The notes: generated from the letters alone by a model not told the origin. 62,907 nt of DNA from Clostridia bacterium (GCA_017434855.1 JAFRUA010000019.1:1-62907); one strand, 5' to 3'; numbered from the stretch's first letter, positions 18,285 to 27,447 are shown. Program-made: numbers and translations.

Positions 18285-19593
18285 ACGGACAAAAAGGAGC
18301 ATTGTTTTTGCTGTTGTCGGGTCGCTGCTGGCGCTGATGGCGGTGGCGCTGACCACGATTTTTGTTTCCAACCATCTGGCGCTGCAGCGTGAAAACAAAG
18401 AGATCCTTCAGACTTATGTTGAACGATATACACTGGACGACAAGCCGGATACACCGGAAGAAACCGGCTTGCCGAATTGGGAGCCGAACACCCCGCCCGG
18501 TGAAGGAACGGTTCCGCCGATACCGCCGGAGGACGACAGGTTCCGAAAGAACGAGCCTGCGTTCCGGTTGTCCACCTTCTATTCCGTTGCCTATGCGCAG
18601 GACGGCACCGTATTGGAGGTTCGCAACGGCAACGAGAATCTGCAAAGCGAGGAATCTCTGCTGGAGCTTGCCGCGACGGCTTTGCAAAAGGACAAGCGCA
18701 GCGGCACGGTCGGCAGCATGAGCTATCTGGTGGAGGAGAAAGACGGCTATACCCTTGTTGCCATGCTGGACGGAACGATCAGCAACAAGAACCAGCTCAT
18801 GCTGGTGCGGCTCATGCTGATCATCGGTTCTGCCACGCTGGCCGCGCTGGTGGTGATCTCGATTTTCATTGCCCGGCGCATCGTCCGTCCGCTGGAAGAA
18901 AACGACAAGCGGCAAAAGCGCTTTGTCTCTGACGCCGGACACGAGCTCAAAACGCCGATCGCCGTCATCTCTGCCAACAGCGAACTGCTGCGGCGGCAAA
19001 GCGGAGGCAGCGAGTGGCTGGATAATATCGATTATGAAAATGAGCGGATGTCCGATCTTGTGAAACAGTTGCTGATCCTTTCTCATGCGGAAAACGGCGA
19101 CCTGCCGAAGGAACCGTTGGACCTTTCACAGCTTGTCAGCGGTGAGGTGCTGCCGTTTGAAAGCCTTGCGTTTGAAAACGGCAAACAGATCGAAGCTGCG
19201 ATTGAAGAAAACCTGGCGGTGGAAGGAAACGCGAATCAACTGCGGCAGCTCGTTTCCATCCTGCTCGACAATGCCCTGTCACACGGCAGCGGCGAAGAAA
19301 TCGCGCTGTCGCTCCGGCGAGAGAAGCATTCGGCGGTCCTGCAGGTTTCCAATACCGCACCGGAGATGACAGCGGCAGAAACGGCGCGTTTGTTTGACCG
19401 GTTTTACCGTACCGATGAAGCGCGCAATGAAGCGGGCGCGCACTACGGCCTGGGCCTTTCCATCGCCAAGGCAGTCACAGAAGCGCACGGCGGCACGATC
19501 CGCGCAGCATACAAAGACGGCAAGGCAATCTTTACCGTAACGCTGCCGATGAATGAAAAAATAATGGCAAGCCGATCGAGGACAGAGCGATGA
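18277..19593 (+). CDS. Sensor histidine kinase (first)
   Basis: 438 residues. Two membrane helices (about residues 8-30 and 175-200) bracket an extracellular sensor of about 140 residues with a Pro/Glu-rich stretch. A DHp domain with the phosphorylated His in DAGHELKTPIAVIS follows. The catalytic ATPase domain has the N-box SILLDNALSHG, a G-box with GLGLSIAKAV, and ends in ALPMNE-like beta strands (TVTLPMNEK). It phosphorylates the preceding regulator. The gene overlaps the regulator by 8 bases and the (p)ppGpp synthetase gene by 4. The extracellular ligand is unknown. Confidence 0.95.
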   Translation: MFKRTKRSIVFAVVGSLLALMAVALTTIFVSNHLALQRENKEILQTYVERYTLDDKPDTPEETGLPNWEPNTPPGEGTVPPIPPEDDRFRKNEPAFRLSTFYSVAYAQDGTVLEVRNGNENLQSEESLLELAATALQKDKRSGTVGSMSYLVEEKDGYTLVAMLDGTISNKNQLMLVRLMLIIGSATLAALVVISIFIARRIVRPLEENDKRQKRFVSDAGHELKTPIAVISANSELLRRQSGGSEWLDNIDYENERMSDLVKQLLILSHAENGDLPKEPLDLSQLVSGEVLPFESLAFENGKQIEAAIEENLAVEGNANQLRQLVSILLDNALSHGSGEEIALSLRREKHSAVLQVSNTAPEMTAAETARLFDRFYRTDEARNEAGAHYGLGLSIAKAVTEAHGGTIRAAYKDGKAIFTVTLPMNEKIMASRSRTER

Positions 19594-20198
19594 GCATTTA
19601 TGAAAACTACTATGACACCATGAACAGCGTGATGCACACGCTCGTTCGGGCGGTGGAAGAAAACAGTCGCCGCCACGAATCGGCCTGCGGCGCAAAGCTG
19701 TTTGAGCATCTCCGCTTTCGCATCAAAGACGAGGCGAGCATGCGCGAAAAGCTTGCCCGTAACGGCAAGCAGGCCAACGCCTATCACGCCCTTCGCGCCG
19801 TGACGGATTCCATCGGGCTGCGCATCGTTTGCCTGTTCATTGACGACGTGTATGAAAACGCTGCCCTGCTCAGAAATCTCCCGGGCTGTACGGTTGTCAA
19901 AGAAAAGGACTATATCCAAAACGCAAAGCCGAACGGGTACCGGAGCTACCACATGATTCTGGACGTGGAAACCGATGCGCCGGATGTTGACGGCAACACG
20001 CCGGGACACTATTTTGTTGAGGTTCAGCTCCGCACCATCGCCATGGATACCTGGGCGGCGCTTGAGCATGAGATGAAGTATAAGAAAACGATTGCCAATC
20101 CGGAACTGATCGTCAGCGAGCTTCGGCGGTGCGCCAACGAGCTTGCCGCGTGCGACGTGTCGATGCAGACGCTTCGGAACATCATCCGCGATTCATAA
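19590..20198 (+). CDS. Small alarmone synthetase, RelA/SpoT domain
   Basis: 202 residues, the size of RelQ/RelP-type small (p)ppGpp synthetases, without HD hydrolase, TGS or ACT domains. Synthetase signatures are DSIGLRIVCLF, AKPNGYRSYHMIL and VEVQLRTIAMDTWAALEHEM, including the catalytic Glu of the ExQxRT motif and the Tyr of GYRSYH. It would make pppGpp or ppGpp from GTP or GDP and ATP. The start overlaps the kinase stop (ATGA), and the second regulator follows 11 bases later. This places alarmone production inside a two-component operon, which suggests an envelope-stress or growth-control link. Confidence 0.9.
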   Translation: MSIYENYYDTMNSVMHTLVRAVEENSRRHESACGAKLFEHLRFRIKDEASMREKLARNGKQANAYHALRAVTDSIGLRIVCLFIDDVYENAALLRNLPGCTVVKEKDYIQNAKPNGYRSYHMILDVETDAPDVDGNTPGHYFVEVQLRTIAMDTWAALEHEMKYKKTIANPELIVSELRRCANELAACDVSMQTLRNIIRDS

Positions 20199-20209
20199 AG
20201 GAGAACGAA

Positions 20210-20884
20210 ATGAAAGTACTGCTTGCCGAAGATGAAAACGATTTGAGAGAAGTGGTTGCCGCTTATCTGGAATTACAGGGGTATTATGTTGTCTCCGTTG
20301 CAAACGGCGCCGAGGCGGTAAAAGAACTTGACCGGGACGCCTATGACGCGGTCGTGATGGATATTATGATGCCCGTCATGGACGGCGTCACCGCCATGCG
20401 CAAGATCCGGGCATCCGGCCATACGACGCCGGCGATCTTTCTGACCGCGAAATCGGAAGTTGCGGATCGCGTGGAGGGTCTTGACGCCGGCGCGGACGAT
20501 TATCTGACCAAGCCGTTTGCCATGGAGGAGCTCAGTGCCAGACTGCGTGCGCTGTACCGCAGAAAGCGGGACTACAAGACGCGGCTGTTCTCCTTCGGGA
20601 ATCTGGAGCTGGACACGGAAGCGTCGGAGCTGCGTGCGCACAACACCATTGCGCTCGCCCTGAAGGAGGCGCGTCTTTTGAGCTGCCTGCTCTCAACTGC
20701 CGGGCAAGAATGGCCGGCTGACACGCTTCTTTCGGAGGTCTGGCCCGGGGAAGACGTTTCTTCCGATCTCGTGCAAATGTATATTTCTTTTCTCAACGCA
20801 AAGCTGGCGTCGGTTCGCGCCAACGCCGTGATTGAAAAAAGCGCCGCAAACGGTTACCGGATTCTGGAGGTTTCAGATGTTTAA
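20210..20884 (+). CDS. OmpR-family response regulator (second)
   Basis: 224 residues. Receiver motifs are MKVLLAEDENDL, phospho-Asp in AVVMDIMMPVMDG, Thr in IFLTAKSE and Lys in DDYLTKPFA. A winged-helix DNA-binding domain occupies the C-terminal 100 residues (LALKEARLLSCLL, VQMYISFLNAKL). It is similar to the first regulator, and with the paired kinase looks like an intra-operon duplication of a whole two-component system that has diverged. ATG 20210 is set by AAAGGAG. It overlaps the second kinase by 8 bases, the same ATGTTTAA junction as in the first pair. Confidence 0.94.
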   Translation: MKVLLAEDENDLREVVAAYLELQGYYVVSVANGAEAVKELDRDAYDAVVMDIMMPVMDGVTAMRKIRASGHTTPAIFLTAKSEVADRVEGLDAGADDYLTKPFAMEELSARLRALYRRKRDYKTRLFSFGNLELDTEASELRAHNTIALALKEARLLSCLLSTAGQEWPADTLLSEVWPGEDVSSDLVQMYISFLNAKLASVRANAVIEKSAANGYRILEVSDV

Positions 20885-22109
20885 AAAACTGCGAAGAAGG
20901 TTTTTATGGGGTTCTGCGCTTGTGCTGCTTTTGGTGATTGTTCTTGTCACCGGCGGCGTCTATTGGATCACATCCGGCGTCATCAAACAGCAAACCGGCG
21001 TATTGATGGAAATGATTCTCGAAAACGACGGCGATTTGCCCGAGCGTTTTGAGATCGATCCGAGTCAGCGGCGGTTTCTCGCTCTGAACGGCGAATCCTT
21101 ATATGAAACGCGGTTCGTTTCGGCAAGGACCACCGAAAGCGGAACCAAACTGATCGCCGCACACATTGCGGTTCTTTCAAAAGACAATGCGATCGCGCTT
21201 GCAGAAACCGCGCTGAACCGCAAAGGAAGCAGGGGACAAATCCGGTTTTCCGACAACAGAATTTTCCATTATGCAAAGGAAACAGACGACGACGGATCGA
21301 CCACGGTCGTTGTGCTCGACAGTACAAGCCGCTACGAGATGCAGCGCCTGACCATGATGTTTACAGGCGGTCTCTGGTTTATCGTGCTGGTGCTGTATGT
21401 CTTTGTGATGCGCCGCTATTCCAAAAAGCTGATCAAGCCCTTTGTGGAAAACGATGAAAAGCAAAAGCGGTTCATCACCAACGCGAGCCATGAACTGAAA
21501 ACGCCGCTTGCCGTCATTTCGGCAAACACCGAAATGGCAGAGGCCATGAGCGGGAAGACCAAATGGACAGACAGCACCCGCAGACAAATCGCACGGCTGC
21601 AGACGCTGATCGAAGATCTGGTGGTGCTGACCCGGCTGGACGAGATGAAGGACGCCCGTTTGTCCGACGTTGATTTTTCCGCAATCGCATCCGAAACGGC
21701 GGAATCGTTCCGGAGCGTTGCCGAAAGCTCCGGCCGCAGGTATTCGGCGGAGATCGCAGATAACATCCACGTCAAAAGCGACAGGCGCAGCCTGCAGCAT
21801 GTGGTTTCCATCCTGATTGACAACGCGGTCAAATACTGTGACGCGCAAGGAGAAATCTCCGTTGTGCTGGAGCCACGTTCGCGCGGGAAGCGGGCAAGAT
21901 TCACCGTTTCCAACACGTATGAAAACGGCAAAAACGTTGATACCTCCCGCTTCTTTGAACGGTTCTATCGCCAGGATGAATCTCATAATTCCGAAACCGC
22001 GGGCTTCGGCATCGGGTTATCCATGGCGAAGGAAACCGCTGAGCGGATGAAAGGAAAGCTCAAGGTCGGTTATTCCGGGGACACAATCAGCTTTACGCTT
22101 GAACTATAA
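20877..22109 (+). CDS. Sensor histidine kinase (second)
   Basis: 410 residues. Membrane helices lie near residues 10-32 and 155-178, with an extracellular domain of about 120 residues between them. The DHp box is FITNASHELKTPLAVIS and the N-box VSILIDNAVKYC; the G-box is FGIGLSMAKET. It is the partner of the second regulator. The start within the regulator's last codons (ATGTTTAA) is preferred over an upstream in-frame ATG at 20832 because the membrane helix and basic start (MFKKLRRR) begin there. A terminator at 22128-22163 ends the five-gene operon. Confidence 0.94.
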   Translation: MFKKLRRRFLWGSALVLLLVIVLVTGGVYWITSGVIKQQTGVLMEMILENDGDLPERFEIDPSQRRFLALNGESLYETRFVSARTTESGTKLIAAHIAVLSKDNAIALAETALNRKGSRGQIRFSDNRIFHYAKETDDDGSTTVVVLDSTSRYEMQRLTMMFTGGLWFIVLVLYVFVMRRYSKKLIKPFVENDEKQKRFITNASHELKTPLAVISANTEMAEAMSGKTKWTDSTRRQIARLQTLIEDLVVLTRLDEMKDARLSDVDFSAIASETAESFRSVAESSGRRYSAEIADNIHVKSDRRSLQHVVSILIDNAVKYCDAQGEISVVLEPRSRGKRARFTVSNTYENGKNVDTSRFFERFYRQDESHNSETAGFGIGLSMAKETAERMKGKLKVGYSGDTISFTLEL

Positions 22110-22127
22110 ATGACAATGCAAATCGAA

Positions 22128-22163
22128 AAGCCGTTCGAGACTGTCGGACGGCTTCTTTTTTTT
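22128..22163 (+). terminator. Terminator of the two-component operon
   Basis: An 11-bp stem (AAGCCGTTCGA with TCGGACGGCTT, one G-T pair) followed by C and eight T residues. Confidence 0.9.
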
Positions 22164-22195
22164 CGGTTTGAAAAAGATTGAAAAACTTACTGATC

Positions 22196-22227
22196 TTCAA
22201 TCTGTTTTCAATCTTCGCGGGGATAAT
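22196..22227 (+). promoter_or_regulatory. Response-regulator operator and -10 box (site B)
   Basis: TTCAATC at 22196-22202 and again at 22207-22213 (11 bp apart), 8 bp, then GATAAT (22222-22227). No -35 box is recognisable, so an activator is expected. A reverse-oriented half-site (GATTGAA, 22176-22182) lies just upstream. Confidence 0.72.
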
Positions 22228-22284
22228 AGGGGTCAGAAAGCGGGAAACACCGCGATCCAATCTCATCAAAAGGAGTGTATCATC

Positions 22285-23763
22285 ATGAAAAAAATAATTG
22301 TCATCCTGCTTGCAGTCGCCATGATCCTTCTGAGCTTTGCGGCCTGCAGCAAAACAGAAACAACCGATCAAACCACAACCCAACAAACAGACGCACAGAC
22401 AAACGCAACCGAAGATCGGCCGGCCCCGCCGGACGGCGCACCGAGCAAAGACCCTCCGGGTGAACCGCCGGAAGGTGCGCCGGGTGGGACCCCACCCGAG
22501 GGCGCGCCCAGTGGTAACCCGCCAAGCGGCGGCCCGGGCAGCAGCGCCGACGTGACCTATGACGGCGCGACAGAACTCACCACCGCGACAACCGAAACCG
22601 GAAAGACCTATACATCTTCCGAAGCGGATCAAAGCGCGCTGCTGATTGCAACGAACGAGACCGTCACGATCGAAGATGCAACCGTGACCAAAACGGGCGA
22701 TTCCGACGGCGGTGACAACTGCAACTTCTACGGCCAGAACGCCGCCGTTCTGGTCAAAGACGGAACCACAACGACCATCACCGGCGGCACGATCACCTCT
22801 GACGCGGATGGCGCCAACGGTGTATTCTGCTACGGCGGCAACGGCGGACAGAACGGCAAAGACGGTGACGGCACGACGCTGATCATTCAGGAAACGACCA
22901 TCACCACAACCGGTGACGGCGCCGGCGGCATCATGACGACGGGCGGCGGGATCACCGAGGCGAAGAACCTGACGGTCACCACCAGCGGGCGGTCCTCCGC
23001 GCCAATTCGCACCGATCGCGGCGGCGGCACGGTGACCGTGGACGGCGGCACTTATACTTCCAACGGACTCGGCTCCCCGGCGATTTATTCCACGGCGGAG
23101 ATCACCTTGTCAAATGCAACGCTGGTTTCCAACCTGTCAGAAGGCGTGTGCATCGAGGGTCTCAATTCCGTCACGCTGAACGACTGCGATCTGACCGCCA
23201 GCAACACCGAGCGCAACAGCAACGCGCAATTTCTCGATTCGATCATGCTCTATCAGTCCATGTCCGGCGACGCAGCCAGCGGTACCGCAACCTTCACGAT
23301 GAACGGCGGCAGCCTGACCGGCAACAGCGGCCATGTGTTCCATGTGACCAACACCAGCGCCGTCATCACGCTTTCCGGCGTAGAAATCACAAACACCGAC
23401 AGCGAAAACGTCCTGCTTTCGGTCTGCGACGACGGCTGGAGCGGCGGCAGCAACACGGCGACCCTCAACGCCTCCGGGCAGACATTGGAGGGCACGATCC
23501 TCGTCGGCAGCAATTCCACCCTGACGCTGAACCTCTCTGGCGGCTCCACCTTCAAAGGCTCCGTGAACGGCTCCATCACAAATTCAAAGGGCGACACCGT
23601 TTCCACCGAGGTCGGCACCGTGAACGTGACACTGGATGACACCAGCACCTGGACGCTCACCGGCGACACCTATATCACAAGCTTTTCCGGCAACACAGCG
23701 AACGTCAACTCCAACGGTTATACGCTCTATGTGAACGGCACTGCGCTGACCGGAACAAAATAA
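22285..23763 (+). CDS. Exported lipoprotein with Pro/Gly spacer and beta-helix repeats
   Basis: 492 residues. A lipoprotein signal peptide ends at the lipobox Cys in LLSFAACSK. A Thr/Gln-rich stretch and a Pro/Gly-rich spacer (about residues 45-85) follow, like a wall-spanning stalk. The remainder is repetitive beta structure with many Thr, Asn and Gly (TITGGTITSD, TVDGGTYTSNG), typical of right-handed beta-helix surface proteins. No catalytic motif was recognised; an adhesive or glycan-binding role is likely. ATG 22285 has AAAGGAG upstream and begins the signal peptide; an in-frame ATG at 22168 lies upstream of the promoter. Site B implies control by the adjacent two-component operon. Confidence 0.8.
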   Translation: MKKIIVILLAVAMILLSFAACSKTETTDQTTTQQTDAQTNATEDRPAPPDGAPSKDPPGEPPEGAPGGTPPEGAPSGNPPSGGPGSSADVTYDGATELTTATTETGKTYTSSEADQSALLIATNETVTIEDATVTKTGDSDGGDNCNFYGQNAAVLVKDGTTTTITGGTITSDADGANGVFCYGGNGGQNGKDGDGTTLIIQETTITTTGDGAGGIMTTGGGITEAKNLTVTTSGRSSAPIRTDRGGGTVTVDGGTYTSNGLGSPAIYSTAEITLSNATLVSNLSEGVCIEGLNSVTLNDCDLTASNTERNSNAQFLDSIMLYQSMSGDAASGTATFTMNGGSLTGNSGHVFHVTNTSAVITLSGVEITNTDSENVLLSVCDDGWSGGSNTATLNASGQTLEGTILVGSNSTLTLNLSGGSTFKGSVNGSITNSKGDTVSTEVGTVNVTLDDTSTWTLTGDTYITSFSGNTANVNSNGYTLYVNGTALTGTK

Positions 23764-23782
23764 AAAGAAAAATTTAGAATTC

Positions 23783-23814
23783 TTCAATCTTGTTTCAATC
23801 TTCACGGAGATAAT
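23783..23814 (+). promoter_or_regulatory. Response-regulator operator and -10 box (site C)
   Basis: TTCAATC at 23783-23789 and 23794-23800 (11 bp apart), 8 bp, then GATAAT (23809-23814). About 30 bp around it closely matches site B. Confidence 0.72.
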
Positions 23815-23878
23815 GGGAAACAGAAAACAGGAAAACCCGCAATCGAGTGACACATCAAATACAAAGGAGGCAACAACT

Positions 23879-25444
23879 ATGAAACACGCATCTGTATCAA
23901 CCAAGCTTTTATCCGTTGCACTCGGACTGGTCCTGCTCTTTGCACTGATGATCCCGTCCGTTGCGGCAACAGAAGATGACACCGCCAATGCCACCCGCTT
24001 TGTCTTTTCCGACAGCGGCATCGCCGTGACCGAAGGCGCCTACAACGGCTACAAGGTCAAGAACACGGCACTCTCCATCACAACCGCAGGCACCTATATT
24101 GTTTCCGGTTCCTGCACGAACGGCAGCATCGTGGTCAAAAAGAACGTCACCGGCGTCACGCTCATCCTTGACGGTCTGACGCTTTCGGCCTCGGCCACCG
24201 CGCCGATCACCTGCAGCAAGGGCAGCGGCGTCACGATCCTTGCCGCGGCGGGCAGCGTGAATAACCTTGCCGATGACAAGTACAACAACGACGACGTCTA
24301 TACCGATACCACAACCTATCCCGACATTGAAAACGCCGTTATCAAATGCAAGGACGGCTCCAGCGTCACCATCGGCGGCACGGGTACGATCAACGTCAAT
24401 GCCTACGGCAAAAACGGCGTCAAGGGCGGCGCGGACCTCTATGAAGAGGACGAAAACGGCAACGCCACGACGACCCTGCTTTCCACCGCTTCGCTGACAA
24501 TCAAAGACGTGACGCTCAACGTCAGCATCAAGCACAGCTACAAGGACCCCGAGGACGCGAAGTCCTATGACGGCGATGCGATCAAGTCGGAAAAAGAGCT
24601 GAACATCCTTTCCGGCAGTATCACGGTGTCGGCAAATGACGACGGCATCAAGAGCGACCATGTGCTCAACATCGGCGCCCAAGGCACGGCCGGCCCGACG
24701 ATCACGGTCACAAAAGCGGCCGAGGGAATCGAAGGCGCAGTGGTCAACGTCTACAGCGGCAGCGTCAGCGTGACCGCCACCGACGACGGCATCAACGCCG
24801 CCAACGGCGATATTGCAGAACGCAGCGCAGACTTCAGCTACAACCAGTACGGCGGCTGCGTCTATATCAACGTGACGAACGGCGACGGCATCGATTCCAA
24901 CGGCAGCGCCACGCTTGCGGGCGGCACGCTGGAGGTCTATGCGCCCGCCCAGGGCGACGGCGACCCGATCGACACCGAATACGGCTGCACGTTCAGCGGC
25001 GCAACGGTGCTTGCGGTCGGCCATGCCATGATGCCGCAGAGCTACAGCGGCACCTATGTTGCCTTCGGCGGCAGCAGCGGCCCGGGCTTCGGCGGCTTTG
25101 GCGGTACTCAGACAAATCTTGTCACGGCCGACAGCACGATCAAGATCACCGACGCAAGCGGCAGCACGGTCTATACGGCACAGTCGGCGGCGCCGCGGAA
25201 CGCCAGCTATGTGGTGTTTGCAGGTCCTTCGCTCACTTCCGGCAGCAGCTACAAGCTGAACGGCAGCACAAGCGCGACGGCCCAGACCGCTTCCGGCGGT
25301 CAGATGGGCCCCGGCGGCCAGCCGGGTCAGCCCGGCGGTTTCCCCGGCGGCAACGATTTCGGCGGCAGCGGCCTCTTTGACAGAATCAGAGATTTCTTCC
25401 AGCGCATCCTTGCGTTCTTCCGCAGCCTGTTCGGCATCGGATAA
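23879..25444 (+). CDS. Exported carbohydrate-binding beta-helix protein (Cthe_2159-like)
   Basis: 521 residues with a signal peptide (residues 1-31, ending SVAA). The body resembles the calcium-dependent polysaccharide-binding family of Clostridium thermocellum Cthe_2159: repeated IxxGSxTVxAxDDGIxS/N motifs such as SITVSANDDGIKSDHVLNI, SVSVTATDDGINAANGD and NVTNGDGIDSNGS. The Asp pairs probably bind Ca2+. A Gly/Pro/Gln-rich linker leads to a C-terminal amphipathic tail (FDRIRDFFQRILAFFRSLFG). It probably binds plant or wall polysaccharide at the cell surface. Site C suggests it is co-regulated with the preceding lipoprotein gene. Start supported by AAAGGAGG. Confidence 0.82.
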   Translation: MKHASVSTKLLSVALGLVLLFALMIPSVAATEDDTANATRFVFSDSGIAVTEGAYNGYKVKNTALSITTAGTYIVSGSCTNGSIVVKKNVTGVTLILDGLTLSASATAPITCSKGSGVTILAAAGSVNNLADDKYNNDDVYTDTTTYPDIENAVIKCKDGSSVTIGGTGTINVNAYGKNGVKGGADLYEEDENGNATTTLLSTASLTIKDVTLNVSIKHSYKDPEDAKSYDGDAIKSEKELNILSGSITVSANDDGIKSDHVLNIGAQGTAGPTITVTKAAEGIEGAVVNVYSGSVSVTATDDGINAANGDIAERSADFSYNQYGGCVYINVTNGDGIDSNGSATLAGGTLEVYAPAQGDGDPIDTEYGCTFSGATVLAVGHAMMPQSYSGTYVAFGGSSGPGFGGFGGTQTNLVTADSTIKITDASGSTVYTAQSAAPRNASYVVFAGPSLTSGSSYKLNGSTSATAQTASGGQMGPGGQPGQPGGFPGGNDFGGSGLFDRIRDFFQRILAFFRSLFGIG

Positions 25445-25484
25445 CACAGACCGTTCTCCGCTCCTTTCCTTTGTGGAGCGGCGC

Positions 25485-25527
25485 CAAAAACAACGCACCC
25501 GCGGCGCTTGTCTCCACGGGTGCGTTG
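25485..25527 (-). terminator. Terminator of the ABC exporter operon, shared hairpin
   Basis: A perfect 11-bp stem CAACGCACCCG (25491-25501) / CGGGTGCGTTG (25517-25527). On the minus strand it is followed by five T residues (A-run 25486-25490). It also lies downstream of the convergent plus-strand gene. Confidence 0.8.
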
Positions 25528-25543
25528 ATGCTTTTGGATGGGG

Positions 25544-26338
25544 TTATTCCACGTTCACGCCTTTGCAGAACAGGCGCCGCCCGATGACGAACAGCAGGCT
25601 GTTGACCACGGCATAGGTGCCGGCGATGATGGCAAAGTTCAGGTTGAGCGGACCGAAGGGCCGGATGGATGTGAACCCGTCGCTGTTGTAATAGAATTCG
25701 TGGATCGACGGGATGAAGCGGATCGCCGCAAAGGTGACCAGCAGCGGGATCGCCGACAGCGTGACATACAGCACGGCGGCAAGCAGCACGCTGCGCCATG
25801 TTTTGCCCCTGACCGCCCGCTGGCCGAGCACAAAGCCGAGCATTGCCGTCAGCAGCATGAACGCCAGTTCCATTGCGACCACCAGCGCGCCGAGCAGAAC
25901 AAAGAGCCGGACGTCCGAGCGCCGCAGCAGGTCAAAGACCTTGTTCCAGCCGTCGTGCGGAACCGACGCGATCAGCAGGCAAAGCGCCGCCACGATGCCG
26001 GTACCGAGCAAAGAGATCAGCCCGGCAAGGAACTTTTCCGTATACACCGTGCCGCGCGCCACCGGCAGCGTGTGGGTCAGATACGACGCATCCTTGTAGC
26101 ATGTCTGATGAAAGCGCGCCATGCTGCGCACAAACGCGGTGATGAAGAGCGCCGCGACCGCAGAGATCAGCACGTTCACGGCGATGCGGTCCAGAATAGT
26201 CCAGATCGTCTGACTGCGGGTGTTGACCATGTGGTTGGTAAACTGTTCCAGCCCCAAAGCGACCAGCGGCGCAATGGCATAGAACATCAGGAATTTGTCG
26301 ATCCAGATCAAATCGTATTTCAGCAGTTTTTTCAGCAT
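25544..26338 (-). CDS. ABC transporter permease
   Basis: 264 residues with about six membrane helices, of the ABC-2 / YtrC-type permease kind used with a single short ATPase. It starts MLKKLLKYDLIWIDKFLMFY, and a charged loop (FVRSMARFHQTCYKDASYLT) resembles permeases that handle lipids or envelope-active peptides. The start overlaps the ATPase gene end by 7 bases. The substrate is not evident. Confidence 0.82.
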   Translation of the reverse strand: MLKKLLKYDLIWIDKFLMFYAIAPLVALGLEQFTNHMVNTRSQTIWTILDRIAVNVLISAVAALFITAFVRSMARFHQTCYKDASYLTHTLPVARGTVYTEKFLAGLISLLGTGIVAALCLLIASVPHDGWNKVFDLLRRSDVRLFVLLGALVVAMELAFMLLTAMLGFVLGQRAVRGKTWRSVLLAAVLYVTLSAIPLLVTFAAIRFIPSIHEFYYNSDGFTSIRPFGPLNLNFAIIAGTYAVVNSLLFVIGRRLFCKGVNVE

Positions 26339-27027
26339 TTGAATCTCCTCCGGAACAGGTCGTCCACCGAACAGCCCTCCCGCGCACGCAGCACGTCCGC
26401 CGCTTCGGCTTCAATGATTTTTCCCTTGTGCAGCAGGATGACGTCGTCAAGGATGCGTTCGATGTCCGCAATCAGGTGGGTCGAAAGCAATACGCTCGCG
26501 TTTTCTGCAAAGTTTTGCAGAATCGTGTCAAGGATATAATCCCGCGTGGCGGGGTCCACGCCGCCCATCGGTTCGTCAAGGATATACAGATCGGCGTTGC
26601 GGCTCATCACCAGGATGAGCTGCAGCTTTTCCTGCATGCCCTTGGACATGGCCGCGATGCGCGACTGCGGCGACAGATCCAGGTCCTGCAGCAGCGTGCG
26701 CGCTTTCTCTTCGTCAAAGTTGTCATAAAATGCGGTGAAAAACTTCAGGACCTTTTCCACGGTCATGCTCTTGTCCAGATAGGTGCGCTCCGGCAGATAG
26801 GCGATGCGCCGCTTGGAATCGACGCCGATGGGTCGGCCGTCAAACAAAATCTCGCCGTTTGTCGGCGTCAGCAGATCGTTGATCAGCTTGATCAGCGTGG
26901 TTTTGCCGGCGCCGTTTTGCCCCAGCAGGCCGATGATATGGCCGCGCGGCAATGTGAAGCTGACGTCGTCCAGCACCGTGTGGTCGCCAAAGGCTTTTGA
27001 AAGGTGTTTGCATTCCAATAGATTCAT
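26332..27027 (-). CDS. ABC transporter ATP-binding protein
   Basis: 231 residues. Walker A is GQNGAGKTT (about residue 38); the signature helix is MSKGMQEKLQL, a variant of LSGGQ seen in short YtrB/EcsA-like ATPases; Walker B is DLYILDEPMGGVD, and the H-loop is STH. It powers the overlapping permease. It is the middle gene of a GntR-ATPase-permease operon, the layout of Bacillus ytr-type envelope-stress exporters. Confidence 0.93.
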   Translation of the reverse strand: MNLLECKHLSKAFGDHTVLDDVSFTLPRGHIIGLLGQNGAGKTTLIKLINDLLTPTNGEILFDGRPIGVDSKRRIAYLPERTYLDKSMTVEKVLKFFTAFYDNFDEEKARTLLQDLDLSPQSRIAAMSKGMQEKLQLILVMSRNADLYILDEPMGGVDPATRDYILDTILQNFAENASVLLSTHLIADIERILDDVILLHKGKIIEAEAADVLRAREGCSVDDLFRRRFKC

Positions 27028-27075
27028 GTGTCATTGACCTCCTTGCAGCCGTGGTGTCTGCGCCGTGCGGCGCGT

Positions 27076-27447
27076 TCATTCACGGCGATCCGTGGTTGCC
27101 GTTGTCAAGTATGCCGCAGCGTCGGCAGGGGACAGGCCCAGGCTTTGCATTTCGTCCAGATAACGCTTTGCCTGCGCTTCGGCCAGCGCGTGTCGCGCCG
27201 CTTCAATGGCCCGGCTGTCGTTTGTCACGAATTTTCCGTTTGTCCGCTCCGTAAAGATGAGGCCTGCGCTTTCGAGCTCTGAAAGCGCCTTTTGCATCGT
27301 GTTCGGGTTCACCTTGGCCTGCAGTGCCAGGTCGCGGACCGACGAAAGGCGATCGCCGGGCAAAAACTGCCCCGCAACGATTTGCTTGCGCAGTGCGTCT
27401 GCCAGCTGCAACCAGATCGGCCGTTCGTTGTCAAACTGAAAGTCCAT
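27076..27447 (-). CDS. GntR/YtrA-family repressor
   Basis: 123 residues. The N-terminal winged helix is typical of the short YtrA subfamily: PIWLQLADALRKQIVAG, LPGDRLSSVRDLA, KVNPNTMQKALSELE, GLIFTERTNGKFV. The C-terminal 45 residues form a helical dimerisation segment. It is the first gene of the operon with the ABC exporter, so it probably represses its own transcription until an envelope-active inducer is present. Its start lies after AAGGAGACGG on the minus strand. Confidence 0.92.
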   Translation of the reverse strand: MDFQFDNERPIWLQLADALRKQIVAGQFLPGDRLSSVRDLALQAKVNPNTMQKALSELESAGLIFTERTNGKFVTNDSRAIEAARHALAEAQAKRYLDEMQSLGLSPADAAAYLTTATTDRRE

